Positions 1-6,834 of a stretch of DNA of 20,013 nt are shown in pieces. The DNA is taken from positions 1 to 20,013 of IMG/VR virus record IMGVR_UViG_3300037507_000590. One strand, given 5' to 3'. Every line of letters begins with the position of its first letter. The first letter of the stretch is position 1. Under the pieces are notes generated by a model. The model had not been told where the DNA came from. It saw only the letters and a program-made list of their open reading frames with translations, and ran no database searches. The position numbers were made by a program, and so were the translations under genes. The DNA is from a virus.

Positions 1-791
1 ATTCATCTGGCACAGTTCCTAATAACACAAGCGCTTTTGTGGTTGGAGCATATAGCTCAGATGGGAATGCGACGTACCTATTCCCTGCCGGATACATTTC
101 AAATGTTCGTGTAGTCAAAGGCACTGCCATTGTTCCTCCCGCTGGCGGTCCCACAGCACCACTAACGGCAGTACCCAACACATCCCTCCTCCTCAACTTC
201 ACCAACGCCGGTATCACGGATGCCACTGCCAAGAATGTGCTGGAGACTGTTGGGAATGCTCAGATCAGCACAAGCGTCAGTAAGTTTGGTGGTGGGTCGA
301 TGTACTTTGATGGGACGGGTGATTATTTAGTTGCTCCAAACTCTCCGTTATTAGATCAAATTGGGGACTTTACCCACGAAATGTGGTACTACAGGTCTGG
401 TAATGGTGCTGCTGGACAATTTGATGTTTGTTTTTACAAAGATATTACTAATTATTTGTATATGGTTGTTGATAGGAATAATTCCTATAAAGCTTGTATC
501 GTTAAACATAATATAGGATTCATTATTACTGGTACTACGGCTTTGGCTTCGGCAACTTGGTATCACTTGGCATTTAGCAGATCGGGTAGCACAGTAAGGC
601 TATTTGTTAACGGAGTCCTTGACGGGTCTGCTACTGAATCTACTAATACGTCTGGGTCGGCTGTGTCTTATTTTGGTGGATCAGCCGGCCATACGTTTAA
701 TGGATACATTGACGACATGCGCATTACTAGAGGTTATGCCCGCTACACAGCCAACTTCACGCCTCCAACAGCGCCATTTCCTGTGCAGTAA
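1..791 (+). CDS. Phage tail fibre / adhesin with LamG-like (concanavalin-type) domains, 5' truncated
   Basis: The reading frame is open from the window edge (first full codon at base 3), so the GTG at 39 is probably not the true start and the protein is the C-terminal part of a larger one. The visible sequence holds the end of one LamG-like beta-sandwich (GYISNVRVVKGTAIV, about 105-150) followed by a second full copy (about 165-770). The second copy has the usual landmarks: LLLNFTNAGI at its start, GGGSMYFDGTGDYL, FTHEMWYYR, then TWYHLAFSRSGSTVRLFVNG and a closing YIDDMRITRGYARYTANF strand. LamG/jelly-roll domains of this type are frequent in phage tail fibres and bind carbohydrates, so a surface-glycan receptor-binding role is inferred. 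Bases 421-540 are much more AT-rich than the rest of the window, which suggests recombination in this domain. Stop at 789-791; the next gene begins 10 bases later. Confidence 0.82.
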   Translation, partial: SSGTVPNNTSAFVVGAYSSDGNATYLFPAGYISNVRVVKGTAIVPPAGGPTAPLTAVPNTSLLLNFTNAGITDATAKNVLETVGNAQISTSVSKFGGGSMYFDGTGDYLVAPNSPLLDQIGDFTHEMWYYRSGNGAAGQFDVCFYKDITNYLYMVVDRNNSYKACIVKHNIGFIITGTTALASATWYHLAFSRSGSTVRLFVNGVLDGSATESTNTSGSAVSYFGGSAGHTFNGYIDDMRITRGYARYTANFTPPTAPFPVQ

Positions 792-800
792 AGGACAAAC

Positions 801-1094
801 ATGCTCTACAGTAAAAACGGAAGTATTCCCAAGCCTGAGACTGACGGCACTGATGGTTGGGTACAAGTGCCTGATGCACCGGAGTGTCCAGAAGGTATGG
901 AAGTTATCTGGTGGTCTCATGAGTGGGTTGTACGGCCACCAAAGCCAGCAGACAGGGCAGGTTACCAGTGGAACTGGAACCATTCAGATAAGACATGGGT
1001 TGAGGGTAAATATGCAACAACGGTGGATGAAGTGATTGAAATCATTGTCGCTGATTCAATAGGCGGCGATTCGCTTGGAGCTGATTCGGTATGA
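801..1094 (+). CDS. Small conserved phage protein (MLYSKNG type), likely fibre accessory protein
   Basis: A 97-residue protein starting MLYSKNGSIPKPETDGTDGW. It is rich in Trp (WVQVP, IWWSHEWVV, YQWNWNH, TWVEG) and ends in an acidic, repetitive tail (ADSIG, GDSLG, ADSV). I remember similar short MLYSK proteins next to fibre genes in environmental phages, but I know of no assigned function. The start is supported by an AAAGGA ribosome-binding site just upstream. The stop overlaps the ATG of the glycine-rich adhesin gene (ATGA at 1091-1094), so the two genes are probably translationally coupled. That position suggests a chaperone or attachment role for the adhesin, but this is inference. The C-terminal 14 residues are nearly the same as those of the unrelated protein at 2274-2633. 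Confidence 0.75.
   Translation: MLYSKNGSIPKPETDGTDGWVQVPDAPECPEGMEVIWWSHEWVVRPPKPADRAGYQWNWNHSDKTWVEGKYATTVDEVIEIIVADSIGGDSLGADSV
1050..1091 (+). repeat. C-terminal ADSxG tail, copy 1
   Basis: The last 14 codons of the 801-1094 gene encode ADSIG-GDSLG-ADSV. The last 14 codons of the 2274-2633 gene encode ADSIG-ADSVG-ADSL. Eleven of 14 residues match and the three changes are conservative (Gly/Ala, Leu/Val, Val/Leu). The DNA differs at about 13 of 42 bases, mostly at third codon positions, so the similarity is at the peptide level. Confidence 0.8.
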
Positions 1095-2266
1095 CTACCA
1101 AGATCACATCCGCAAACATCACGCAGTCAGGCACATCTGGTATATCCAGTGTGGCGTGGCAGGCCGTGCAGACCACGGGGTTTACGGCTGTGGCTGGCAG
1201 GGCTTATCCGTGTAATACAACCTCAGCAGCATTTACCGTCACGCTACCTGCTAGTCCTGCTGCGGGGAATGTTATTACACTGACAGATTACGCGGGGACG
1301 TGGGATACGAATGCGCTGGCTATTAATCCAAATGGAAACAAAATTAACGGGTCCACGTCAAACGGGTCAATATCAACGTCTCGTGGTTCTGTAAATCTTG
1401 TTTACATAGACTCAACACAAGGATGGGTCTCGTCTGCCAGTACATCGTCTAATATAATTTTACCTCCAGTTTCGGTTGACTATGCTGTAGTTGCCGGAGG
1501 TGGCGGTGGGGGTCAATTTACAGGTGGTGGTGGGGGTGGTGGAGGTTTTCAACAAGGTACTTTAACCCTAGCTTTGAACGTTGCCTACTCATTACGAGTT
1601 GGTGGGGGCGGGTCTGGTTCTACGAGCCTTGTTCAGGGCGGTGATGGAACGCAATCTGTCTTTGCGTCAGTGACATCAACAGGCGGTGGCGGTGGCGGTT
1701 CGTACAACGGATCAATTAGTTTGGCCGGTCGTGACGGTGGTTCCGGTGGCGGCGGAAGGGCAGATGCAGGAAAAGGTCTTGGCACCGCAGGTCAGGGTAA
1801 TGACGGTGGAGAAGGCAGCTCTGCTGGATCGGTTGGTGGTGGAGGCGGCGGAGGCGCTGGAGGAACAGGCGCTAACGGTACAAGCGGCGGCGGAGGTAAT
1901 GGAGGTGCCGCTTCAACCGCAACAATTAACAGCACAACCTATGCGGCTGGTGGAGGCGGAGGTTCATTTGCCGGAACCGCAGGTTCGGGTGTTTCTGGCG
2001 TGAGTGGAAACGGAACAACCAATAACACTACGGGCGGAACAGGCGGAACAAACCGTGGTGGTGGCGGCGGTGGAGGAGGATACGCTTCTGGCAATGGCGG
2101 TTTTGGTGGTAACGGTGGGTCTGGTGTTGTGCTTATCAAAATTCCAGATACGCGTACCGCAACGTTTAGTGGTGGCGTAACCCAAACATCAACAACTGGA
2201 GGTGGTTTCAAGACCTACACCATCACAGCCACATCAACGACCTCAGAAACGGTCACATTTAGCTGA
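1091..2266 (+). CDS. Glycine-rich phage tail adhesin / fibre tip protein
   Basis: A 391-residue protein in three parts. Residues 1-130 form a beta-rich N-terminal module (AGRAYPCNTTSAAFTVTLP, then a NVITLTDYAGTWDTNA stretch and VYIDSTQGWVSS) of a kind common at the front of phage fibre proteins. Residues 136-345 are extremely Gly-rich, with many runs of 4-8 Gly broken by short Asn/Ser/Thr loops, after the typical lead-in YAVVAGGGGGG. The C-terminus has the recurring TATFSGGVTQTSTTGGGF and TSTTSETVTFS pattern seen in other phage Gly-rich proteins. Long Gly runs in the T-even adhesin gp38 fold into packed polyglycine-II helices with variable loops at the receptor-binding tip; the same architecture is inferred here. 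There is no signal peptide or membrane segment. The ATG overlaps the previous stop, and an accessory-protein gene lies on each side. Confidence 0.85.
   Translation: MTTKITSANITQSGTSGISSVAWQAVQTTGFTAVAGRAYPCNTTSAAFTVTLPASPAAGNVITLTDYAGTWDTNALAINPNGNKINGSTSNGSISTSRGSVNLVYIDSTQGWVSSASTSSNIILPPVSVDYAVVAGGGGGGQFTGGGGGGGGFQQGTLTLALNVAYSLRVGGGGSGSTSLVQGGDGTQSVFASVTSTGGGGGGSYNGSISLAGRDGGSGGGGRADAGKGLGTAGQGNDGGEGSSAGSVGGGGGGGAGGTGANGTSGGGGNGGAASTATINSTTYAAGGGGGSFAGTAGSGVSGVSGNGTTNNTTGGTGGTNRGGGGGGGGYASGNGGFGGNGGSGVVLIKIPDTRTATFSGGVTQTSTTGGGFKTYTITATSTTSETVTFS
1496..2125 (+). repeat. Polyglycine low-complexity tract in the adhesin gene
   Basis: About 630 bases of GGN-rich coding sequence encode residues 136-345 of the adhesin. 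Gly blocks alternate with short polar loops such as FTGGGG, SYNGS, NGTSGG and TNNTTGG. The glycine codons vary (GGT, GGC, GGA, GGG), so the tract is not a simple DNA repeat. The loops are the expected variable, receptor-contacting parts if the tract folds as polyglycine-II helices. Confidence 0.8.
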
Positions 2267-2270
2267 GGAA
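2265..2270 (+). promoter_or_regulatory. Ribosome binding site deciding the start at 2274
   Basis: GAGGAA lies a few bases upstream of the ATG at 2274 and overlaps the end of the adhesin gene. The open frame extends upstream to 2202, but that part lies inside the adhesin gene and has no clear Shine-Dalgarno sequence. Family-like residues begin at MSHFAKID, so 2274 is the better start. Confidence 0.6.
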
Positions 2271-2273
2271 CAA

Positions 2274-2633
2274 ATGTCACACTTTGCAAAAATTGATAAC
2301 TTACAAACCGTTGTGTTTGTCACCGTTGGCCGTGATGAGGACGACGGTAAAGAATTGGAACTCTGCGCCAGAACGGGTGATACCTATCGTCAAACTTCGT
2401 ACAACACTCGCGGTGGCATTCACTACGATCCCAATACGGGTCTTCCATCAGCGGATCAGAGCAAGGCTTTCCGTAAAAACTACGCAGGCATTGGCTACAC
2501 CTACGACCCTGTTCGTGACGCTTTTATCCCACCAAAACCAACACCAGACGCTGTACTTGATGAAGCAACTTGTCAGTGGATAGTGCCTGCTGACTCCATC
2601 GGTGCCGATTCTGTAGGGGCTGACTCCCTGTGA
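2274..2633 (+). CDS. Conserved phage virion-associated protein (MSHFAKI family)
   Basis: A 119-residue protein: MSHFAKIDNLQTVVFVTVGR at the start, a middle with QTSYNTRGGIHYDPNTGLPS, FRKNYAGIGYTYDPVRDAFIPPKP, and TCQWIVP near the end. This arrangement closely matches a short structural-type protein that I remember as widespread in cyanophages and other marine phages, often near fibre genes. No enzymatic motif is visible. Its biochemical role is unknown; a part in fibre or baseplate assembly is inferred from position. Where the remembered relatives continue with their own tails, this one ends in ADSIGADSVGADSL, nearly the same tail as the 801-1094 protein. The stop overlaps the GTG start of the following glycosyltransferase gene by four bases (GTGA at 2630-2633). 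Confidence 0.82.
   Translation: MSHFAKIDNLQTVVFVTVGRDEDDGKELELCARTGDTYRQTSYNTRGGIHYDPNTGLPSADQSKAFRKNYAGIGYTYDPVRDAFIPPKPTPDAVLDEATCQWIVPADSIGADSVGADSL
2589..2630 (+). repeat. C-terminal ADSxG tail, copy 2
   Basis: Second copy of the short acidic tail described at 1050-1091, here encoding ADSIG-ADSVG-ADSL as the final 14 residues of the MSHFAKI-type protein. Within it the ADSxG unit occurs almost perfectly two and a half times. Confidence 0.8.
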
Positions 2634-3916
2634 AATATTCGATTGTCATCCCGACATATAACCATTGTAGTGACCTGTTAAAGCCATGCATTGAGTCGAT
2701 ATTCAAATATACCGACATGGGTGAGGTTGAATTAGTCATCTCGGCTAATGGCTGCAAGGACGAAACGTCGGATTACCTCAAATCACTTAAGAAAACCTTT
2801 GCCAGTATTGGGTTTGAAAAGCATCTCAAAGTCATTTGGCACGATCAGCCTTTAGGCTATTCTGGGGCCACAAACGCAGGCATACGCTTTGCCACGGCAG
2901 ATAAAATCGTCCTGCTAAACAACGATACCGTCTTGTTGCCGCAAACCAAAAGCCAGTGGCTGCAGATGCTTGATAGCGCCTTCAAAAACGAAAGGTGCGG
3001 CATCTCATGCGTGATTAAAGGGCCATCAGAGCCTGCGGGCCGAGACTTTGCAGTGTTCTTCTGCGTTATGGTCCACCGCAAGGTTTTCGATGCTATTGGC
3101 CTTCTTAACACCGAGTACGGCGTTGGCGGTGGCGAAGACACAGAATTTTGCATTGAGGCAGAAAAGGCTGGCTTTGAGGTCTGCGAATGCTCTCCCAAAG
3201 TATGGCAGGACAACATCTTCATTGGCGGCTTTCCGATTTACCACGCTGGCGAAGGCACGGTCCTAGACACGAGCCTAGTGCCCAATTACCACGACATTTT
3301 CCTGCGCAACTCACTTAAGCTTGCCAAGAAATACAACCCTGACTGGTATCGCTGGCGGCTATCCAATTATTGGGAGCGTGCAGTATTCCTTAAAGGCGAT
3401 CCAGTATTCCCTCGAGAGACGACTCGCTATCAGTGGGCGGCTAAGCATGTCCGCGGCAATAAGATCCTTGAGATCGGATGCTCAAGTGGTTACGGCCTCC
3501 AGTTTATGCCTGACGGCGTGGAATACACAGGTCTTGATTACGACCCCATCATTGTTGAAGTGGCCAAAGAGCAAAAGTGGGCTGACAGGGCAAACTTTAT
3601 CAATGCCGACATCAATAAGATCGACCTTGAGCAATACGACACGATCATTGCCTTTGAGGTCATTGAGCATATTGATAACGGCTTAGAGGTCCTGCAAAAG
3701 CTTAAAAAGCACTGCAAGAACTTGCTCTTTACCGTACCCATGAATGAGCCGCCAGGCTTTTGGGGACCGCATCACAAACTGCATGGCTTAAACGAATCGC
3801 ACTTTCCTGGCTTTGAGTTCAATTACATTGATGAAGAAGGCAACATTTCTGATTGGCCAAAACCGATTGATCAGCACAACCGCCTGAACCTTCTCATCGG
3901 ACGCTGGCATGCCTAG
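2630..3916 (+). CDS. Bifunctional GT2 glycosyltransferase - SAM-dependent methyltransferase fusion
   Basis: A 428-residue two-domain enzyme. Residues about 1-235 form a GT-A fold family 2 glycosyltransferase: YSIVIPTYNH at the N-terminus, GYSGATNAGI at 77-86, the nucleotide-sugar/metal motif NNDT at 97-100 (a DxD equivalent), and GGGEDTEFC around 167-174 with the likely catalytic acidic pair. Residues about 270-428 form a class I methyltransferase: motif I EIGCSSGYG at 281-289, acidic ribose-binding region GLDYDP at 301-306, and FEVIEHI at 342-348. No membrane segment or signal is present, so it should act in the cytoplasm. The likely job is to add a sugar and methylate a glycan, on a virion fibre or a host polymer; the substrate cannot be read. 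The start is GTG, overlapping the previous stop, and the end overlaps the next glycosyltransferase by 8 bases. Confidence 0.87.
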   Translation: MKYSIVIPTYNHCSDLLKPCIESIFKYTDMGEVELVISANGCKDETSDYLKSLKKTFASIGFEKHLKVIWHDQPLGYSGATNAGIRFATADKIVLLNNDTVLLPQTKSQWLQMLDSAFKNERCGISCVIKGPSEPAGRDFAVFFCVMVHRKVFDAIGLLNTEYGVGGGEDTEFCIEAEKAGFEVCECSPKVWQDNIFIGGFPIYHAGEGTVLDTSLVPNYHDIFLRNSLKLAKKYNPDWYRWRLSNYWERAVFLKGDPVFPRETTRYQWAAKHVRGNKILEIGCSSGYGLQFMPDGVEYTGLDYDPIIVEVAKEQKWADRANFINADINKIDLEQYDTIIAFEVIEHIDNGLEVLQKLKKHCKNLLFTVPMNEPPGFWGPHHKLHGLNESHFPGFEFNYIDEEGNISDWPKPIDQHNRLNLLIGRWHA

Positions 3917-4874
3917 CGTTCTTTGCTCAGTCTCAACCCGTGGCCGCACGCACACAACGCTGCCTATGGCGTTGCAGGCCATCATCAATCAGACCCGCAA
4001 GCCCGATAAGCTTGTGATCTTTGATGACAACGATGACCAGCAAGACCTGCGTGGCGATCCGCTTTATAAGCAACTCTTTTACATGTTGCAGGCCAAAGAG
4101 ATTGCCTGGGAGTGGCTCTATGCCGGCAAGAAGGGCCAGCATCACAACCATCAAATGGCCAATTGGATGGGGTATGAATGGGTGTGGCGTGTGGATGATG
4201 ATGCACTGCCAGAGCCTAATGTCCTGCAGAGCCTCTTAAAGCACGTTGGCCCTCACATCGGTGGTGTTGGTGGCTCAGTCCTTACACCACCTCAAACCTT
4301 TGATGGTGCTGCTACAGGCAAGATTGAGCACATCTACACTGAGCCAAACCTGCAGTGGGGGCTTATCAAAAAGACACAGGAAGTCGAGCACTTGCACTGC
4401 ACCTTTTTATACCGTGCAGGTGTTTACGACTACAACCTTGCCCTCTCACGGGTCGCGCATCGAGAAGAGACGCTATTTACTTACGGCCTACACAAAAAGG
4501 GCTACAAGTTACTGGTTGTGCCTCATGCTGTCACTTGGCATTTGAAGGCCCCATCGGGCGGTATTCGGATGGAAAACAGGCAAGAACTGTTTGCTCATGA
4601 CGAGCAGATCTTTCGCAATACCATGGCCTTTAGAGATCAGACCATCGTGGTACTTAATAGCGGCATGGGCGATCACATCGTCTTTTCGCATGTCCTGCCA
4701 CACATTAAAAACCCGATCGTCTTTGGTTGCTATCCTGAGATAGTGCCGTCAAAATCCATCGCTGAAGCTCAAAGTCTTTTTGGCGACATTGAGATGTTTA
4801 ACATTTACGGCAAGATGCACCGCTGGCAGTGGAAGTCAAGCCTTGAAGACGCCTATCGGAAAATGTACTTATGA
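3909..4874 (+). CDS. GT2 glycosyltransferase with a C-terminal GT9-like N-terminal half-domain
   Basis: A 321-residue protein. Residues 1-235 resemble a GT-A family 2 transferase: VLCSVSTRGR near the start, KLVIFDDNDD at 34-43, WVWRVDDDALPEPN at 91-104 with the metal-binding DDD at 96-98, and HREETLFTYG at 184-193 as a likely catalytic acidic motif. Residues about 245-321 switch to a different fold: IVVLNSGMGDHIVFSHVLPH recalls the nucleotide-binding front of GT9 heptosyltransferase-type enzymes (the usual GxGD motif). The polypeptide then stops and the next gene, overlapping by ATGA at 4871-4874, encodes a matching GT9-like C-terminal part. The two products probably assemble into one unit. 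Substrate unknown. The start overlaps the end of the GT2-methyltransferase gene by 8 bases. Confidence 0.8.
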   Translation: MPSVLCSVSTRGRTHTTLPMALQAIINQTRKPDKLVIFDDNDDQQDLRGDPLYKQLFYMLQAKEIAWEWLYAGKKGQHHNHQMANWMGYEWVWRVDDDALPEPNVLQSLLKHVGPHIGGVGGSVLTPPQTFDGAATGKIEHIYTEPNLQWGLIKKTQEVEHLHCTFLYRAGVYDYNLALSRVAHREETLFTYGLHKKGYKLLVVPHAVTWHLKAPSGGIRMENRQELFAHDEQIFRNTMAFRDQTIVVLNSGMGDHIVFSHVLPHIKNPIVFGCYPEIVPSKSIAEAQSLFGDIEMFNIYGKMHRWQWKSSLEDAYRKMYL

Positions 4875-5335
4875 TTCTGATCGCGCCATTTGCCAAGCAA
4901 TTACGCAACGGCAAAGAGAATCCCAAGAATTATCCCTACTGGGAAGCGTTAATTCGCCTGATTGACGAGCCAATTATTCAAGTTGGGGTCGAAGGTGAAA
5001 GGCAACTGGTAGCAGACTTTCGCAAGAACCTTCCCGTTGTTGAGGTGCGCAAACTTATCCAGCAGTGCAAGACTTGGATCTCTTGCGATTCATTTCTTCA
5101 GCACCTGGGATGGGATGAAGGAAAGCCAGGGGTTGTCTTATGGTCTGTATCCGACCCACTGATTTTCGGGCATCCTGAGAATATCAACCTTCTGAAAGAC
5201 CGCTCCTTACTGGCTCCTAATCAGTTTTTATGGTGGGAGCATACTGAACACGATCCAAGCAAATTTGTGCCTCCTCAAGACGTACTGAAGGCCTTAAAAT
5301 CGCTTCTATCCACTCAAGAACTGGTATTAGGGTGA
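4871..5335 (+). CDS. GT9-like (heptosyltransferase-type) glycosyltransferase C-terminal domain protein
   Basis: A 154-residue protein that looks like the nucleotide-sugar-binding second Rossmann domain of GT-B, family 9 enzymes. It shows ILIAPFAKQLRNGKENPKNY at the start, IIQVGVEGERQ at 35-45, and WISCDSFLQHLGW at 69-81 in the place where heptosyltransferases have their conserved DTGxxH-type loop. SDPLIFGHPENINLL follows at 94-108. It lacks a first Rossmann domain of its own; a candidate for it is the C-terminal tail of the preceding protein. Usual GT9 enzymes are single chains of over 300 residues, so this is a short and split version. It is probably translationally coupled to the upstream gene through ATGA. 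A stand-alone binding protein or a decayed gene is possible, though the frame is clean and the motifs look intact. Confidence 0.72.
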   Translation: MILIAPFAKQLRNGKENPKNYPYWEALIRLIDEPIIQVGVEGERQLVADFRKNLPVVEVRKLIQQCKTWISCDSFLQHLGWDEGKPGVVLWSVSDPLIFGHPENINLLKDRSLLAPNQFLWWEHTEHDPSKFVPPQDVLKALKSLLSTQELVLG

Positions 5336-5339
5336 CATC

Positions 5340-6545
5340 ATGGCCGCACCGAATTACACACCAATCCAGCTTTATCGGACCAATACAGCCTCAACCACAG
5401 CACCCGCTGCTGGCAACTTAAATGCAGGTGAGCTTGCTATCAATTACCACGACAGTGGGATGGCGCTCTATGCAAAGAACTCATCAGGCGCCGTCAAAAA
5501 GCTCATCAACAACCCTGCAGGACTGACTTATCCGGCTGCTGACGGCTCGGCATATCAAGCCGTTCAAACGGATGGCTCTGGAACCCTATCATTTGCGCCA
5601 TCTGCATCATCGGTTCTAACGGCTCAAGGCGACTTGCTTTACGCCTCTGGAGCTAACACCTTAGCCAGGCTTGCCAAGAGCACTACGGCCACACGTTACC
5701 TCTCTAATACAGGCACCAATAACAATCCAGCCTGGGCGCAAATTGATTTAACGAACGGCGTCACAGGCACCTTACCCATCGGTAGCGGAGGCACGGGTGT
5801 TAGCGCCGCTGCAACCAATGGTCAGCTACTTATCGGTAATGGCTCAGGATTTACCCTGGCCAATATCACGGTTAGCCCACCTCTAAGCATTTCCAATACG
5901 GCAGGGGGCATTGCCCTTTCAGCTTCAGGTCTTGGCACTGGCGATGTGATTGGGCCGACAGGTGCGACCGCTAATGCCTTAGCGCAATTTGATGGCACAA
6001 CAGGAAAGCTTCTTAAAAGCTCAACTGCAACAGTCACAAGCGCAGGTTATTTGACAGCAAATGGTTTGACGTTTCCAGCTACGCCTGTTCTGTCGGCAGA
6101 CCCCAATACGCTAGATGACTATGAGGAAGGGAGTTGGACGCCGACTTATTTTAGTTTTGGATTAGACGCCATTACTTATTCCATTTTGCGAGAAGGTCGT
6201 TATGTAAAGATCGGCAAGCTTGTTTTTATTTGGGCATACATAGCAACGTCATCATTAACCATTACAGGATCAAGCGATGATGTAGCTATTGCTGGGCTAC
6301 CATTTGCTCCAGAAAACCCTTATGACGGCCCTGGAGCAATTCCAATTTCACGTACGTTTTCATTCTCTACAAATGCGCCCTCAAGTTGCTGGCCTACGAC
6401 GCTTTTCACCGGCGCTGATCTCGAACTCGAATACAAAACGGCACCAAATGCAACAACGATTTTTGTTTTAAAGTCTGGCGATATGGCAACTGGAGCATCC
6501 AAGAACGTTCTTTGGCTTGAGGGCTTTTATACAACCACTGTTTAA
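5340..6545 (+). CDS. Modular phage tail fibre / appendage protein
   Basis: A 401-residue protein with a fibre-type mosaic. The N-terminal 60 residues (IQLYRTNTASTTAPAAGNLN, then GELAINYHDSGMALYAKNSS) match the attachment-end motif common in phage appendage proteins. The middle (about 65-240) is low-complexity beta sequence with LPIGSGGTGVSAAATNGQLL and ALAQFDGTTGKLLKS. At 257-268 comes TLDDYEEGSWTP, a junction motif widely seen before the receptor-binding tip of phage fibres, followed by REGRYVKIGKLVFIWAY at 284-300. The remainder has no close pattern I recognise and is expected to be the variable tip. GC content falls from about 62% around 5761-5820 to about 40% at 6121-6240, across this junction. 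A short ribosome-binding sequence (AGGGTG) lies before the ATG. It is the second fibre gene of the window, placed directly after the glycosyltransferase cassette. Confidence 0.82.
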   Translation: MAAPNYTPIQLYRTNTASTTAPAAGNLNAGELAINYHDSGMALYAKNSSGAVKKLINNPAGLTYPAADGSAYQAVQTDGSGTLSFAPSASSVLTAQGDLLYASGANTLARLAKSTTATRYLSNTGTNNNPAWAQIDLTNGVTGTLPIGSGGTGVSAAATNGQLLIGNGSGFTLANITVSPPLSISNTAGGIALSASGLGTGDVIGPTGATANALAQFDGTTGKLLKSSTATVTSAGYLTANGLTFPATPVLSADPNTLDDYEEGSWTPTYFSFGLDAITYSILREGRYVKIGKLVFIWAYIATSSLTITGSSDDVAIAGLPFAPENPYDGPGAIPISRTFSFSTNAPSSCWPTTLFTGADLELEYKTAPNATTIFVLKSGDMATGASKNVLWLEGFYTTTV

Positions 6546-6550
6546 GGTGA
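6544..6550 (+). promoter_or_regulatory. Ribosome binding site deciding the start at 6556
   Basis: AAGGTGA sits 5 bases upstream of the ATG at 6556. The same frame is open from 6517, but the extra codons lie within the preceding fibre gene and are not expected to be translated. Confidence 0.55.
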
Positions 6551-6555
6551 TAGAG

Positions 6556-6828
6556 ATGATTACAAAAGAAGTTGCAATTGACAAAATAGAGGCCTTGGAA
6601 AATGGAACCATTCAAGTTCGGCAGGTTTCACGAATCATAGAGGACGGCACAGAACTTTCACGTTCTTTTAATCGCTGGGTGCTTGCCCCTGGCGTTGATA
6701 TTTCGAATCAAGATCCTCGTGTTCAGGCTATCTGCAATGCAGTATGGACGCCTGAGGTGATAGCTGCATTCCAAGCCAAGCAAGAAGCCGTCCGCCAACA
6801 AAATGAAGCCCAACGTCAGGCCGCCTAA
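6556..6828 (+). CDS. Small conserved phage protein of unknown function
   Basis: A 90-residue soluble protein, MITKEVAIDKIEALENGTIQ at the start, with VRQVSRIIEDGTELSRSFNR and WVLAPGVDIS in the middle, VQAICNAVWTPEVIAAFQAK and a Gln/Ala-rich tail (QQNEAQRQAA). I remember short proteins with the same ENG-(V/I)QVR...EDG-xE-(I/L)S and VQAIC...TPEVI pattern after fibre genes in many tailed phages, with no function assigned. The C-terminal third looks helical. Position between a fibre gene and the lysis genes does not decide between a fibre accessory and another role. The start at 6556 is chosen over 6517 because of the ribosome-binding site. Confidence 0.75.
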   Translation: MITKEVAIDKIEALENGTIQVRQVSRIIEDGTELSRSFNRWVLAPGVDISNQDPRVQAICNAVWTPEVIAAFQAKQEAVRQQNEAQRQAA

Positions 6829-6834
6829 TGAATT

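Noticed and set aside
1686-2211. Alternative frames on both strands over the polyglycine tract
   Set aside because: GGN-rich coding sequence lacks stop codons in other frames; products are low-complexity Val/Ala/Gln or Pro runs.
4850-4880. Programmed frameshift joining the two GT9-like halves
   Set aside because: Joining needs a -1 shift, but the codons before the stop (CGG AAA ATG TAC TTA TGA) hold no X XXY YYZ slippery heptamer; ATGA reinitiation is simpler.
5340-6545. Variable protein of a diversity-generating retroelement
   Set aside because: I saw no C-type lectin-like variable end, no template-repeat partner and no reverse transcriptase gene in the window.
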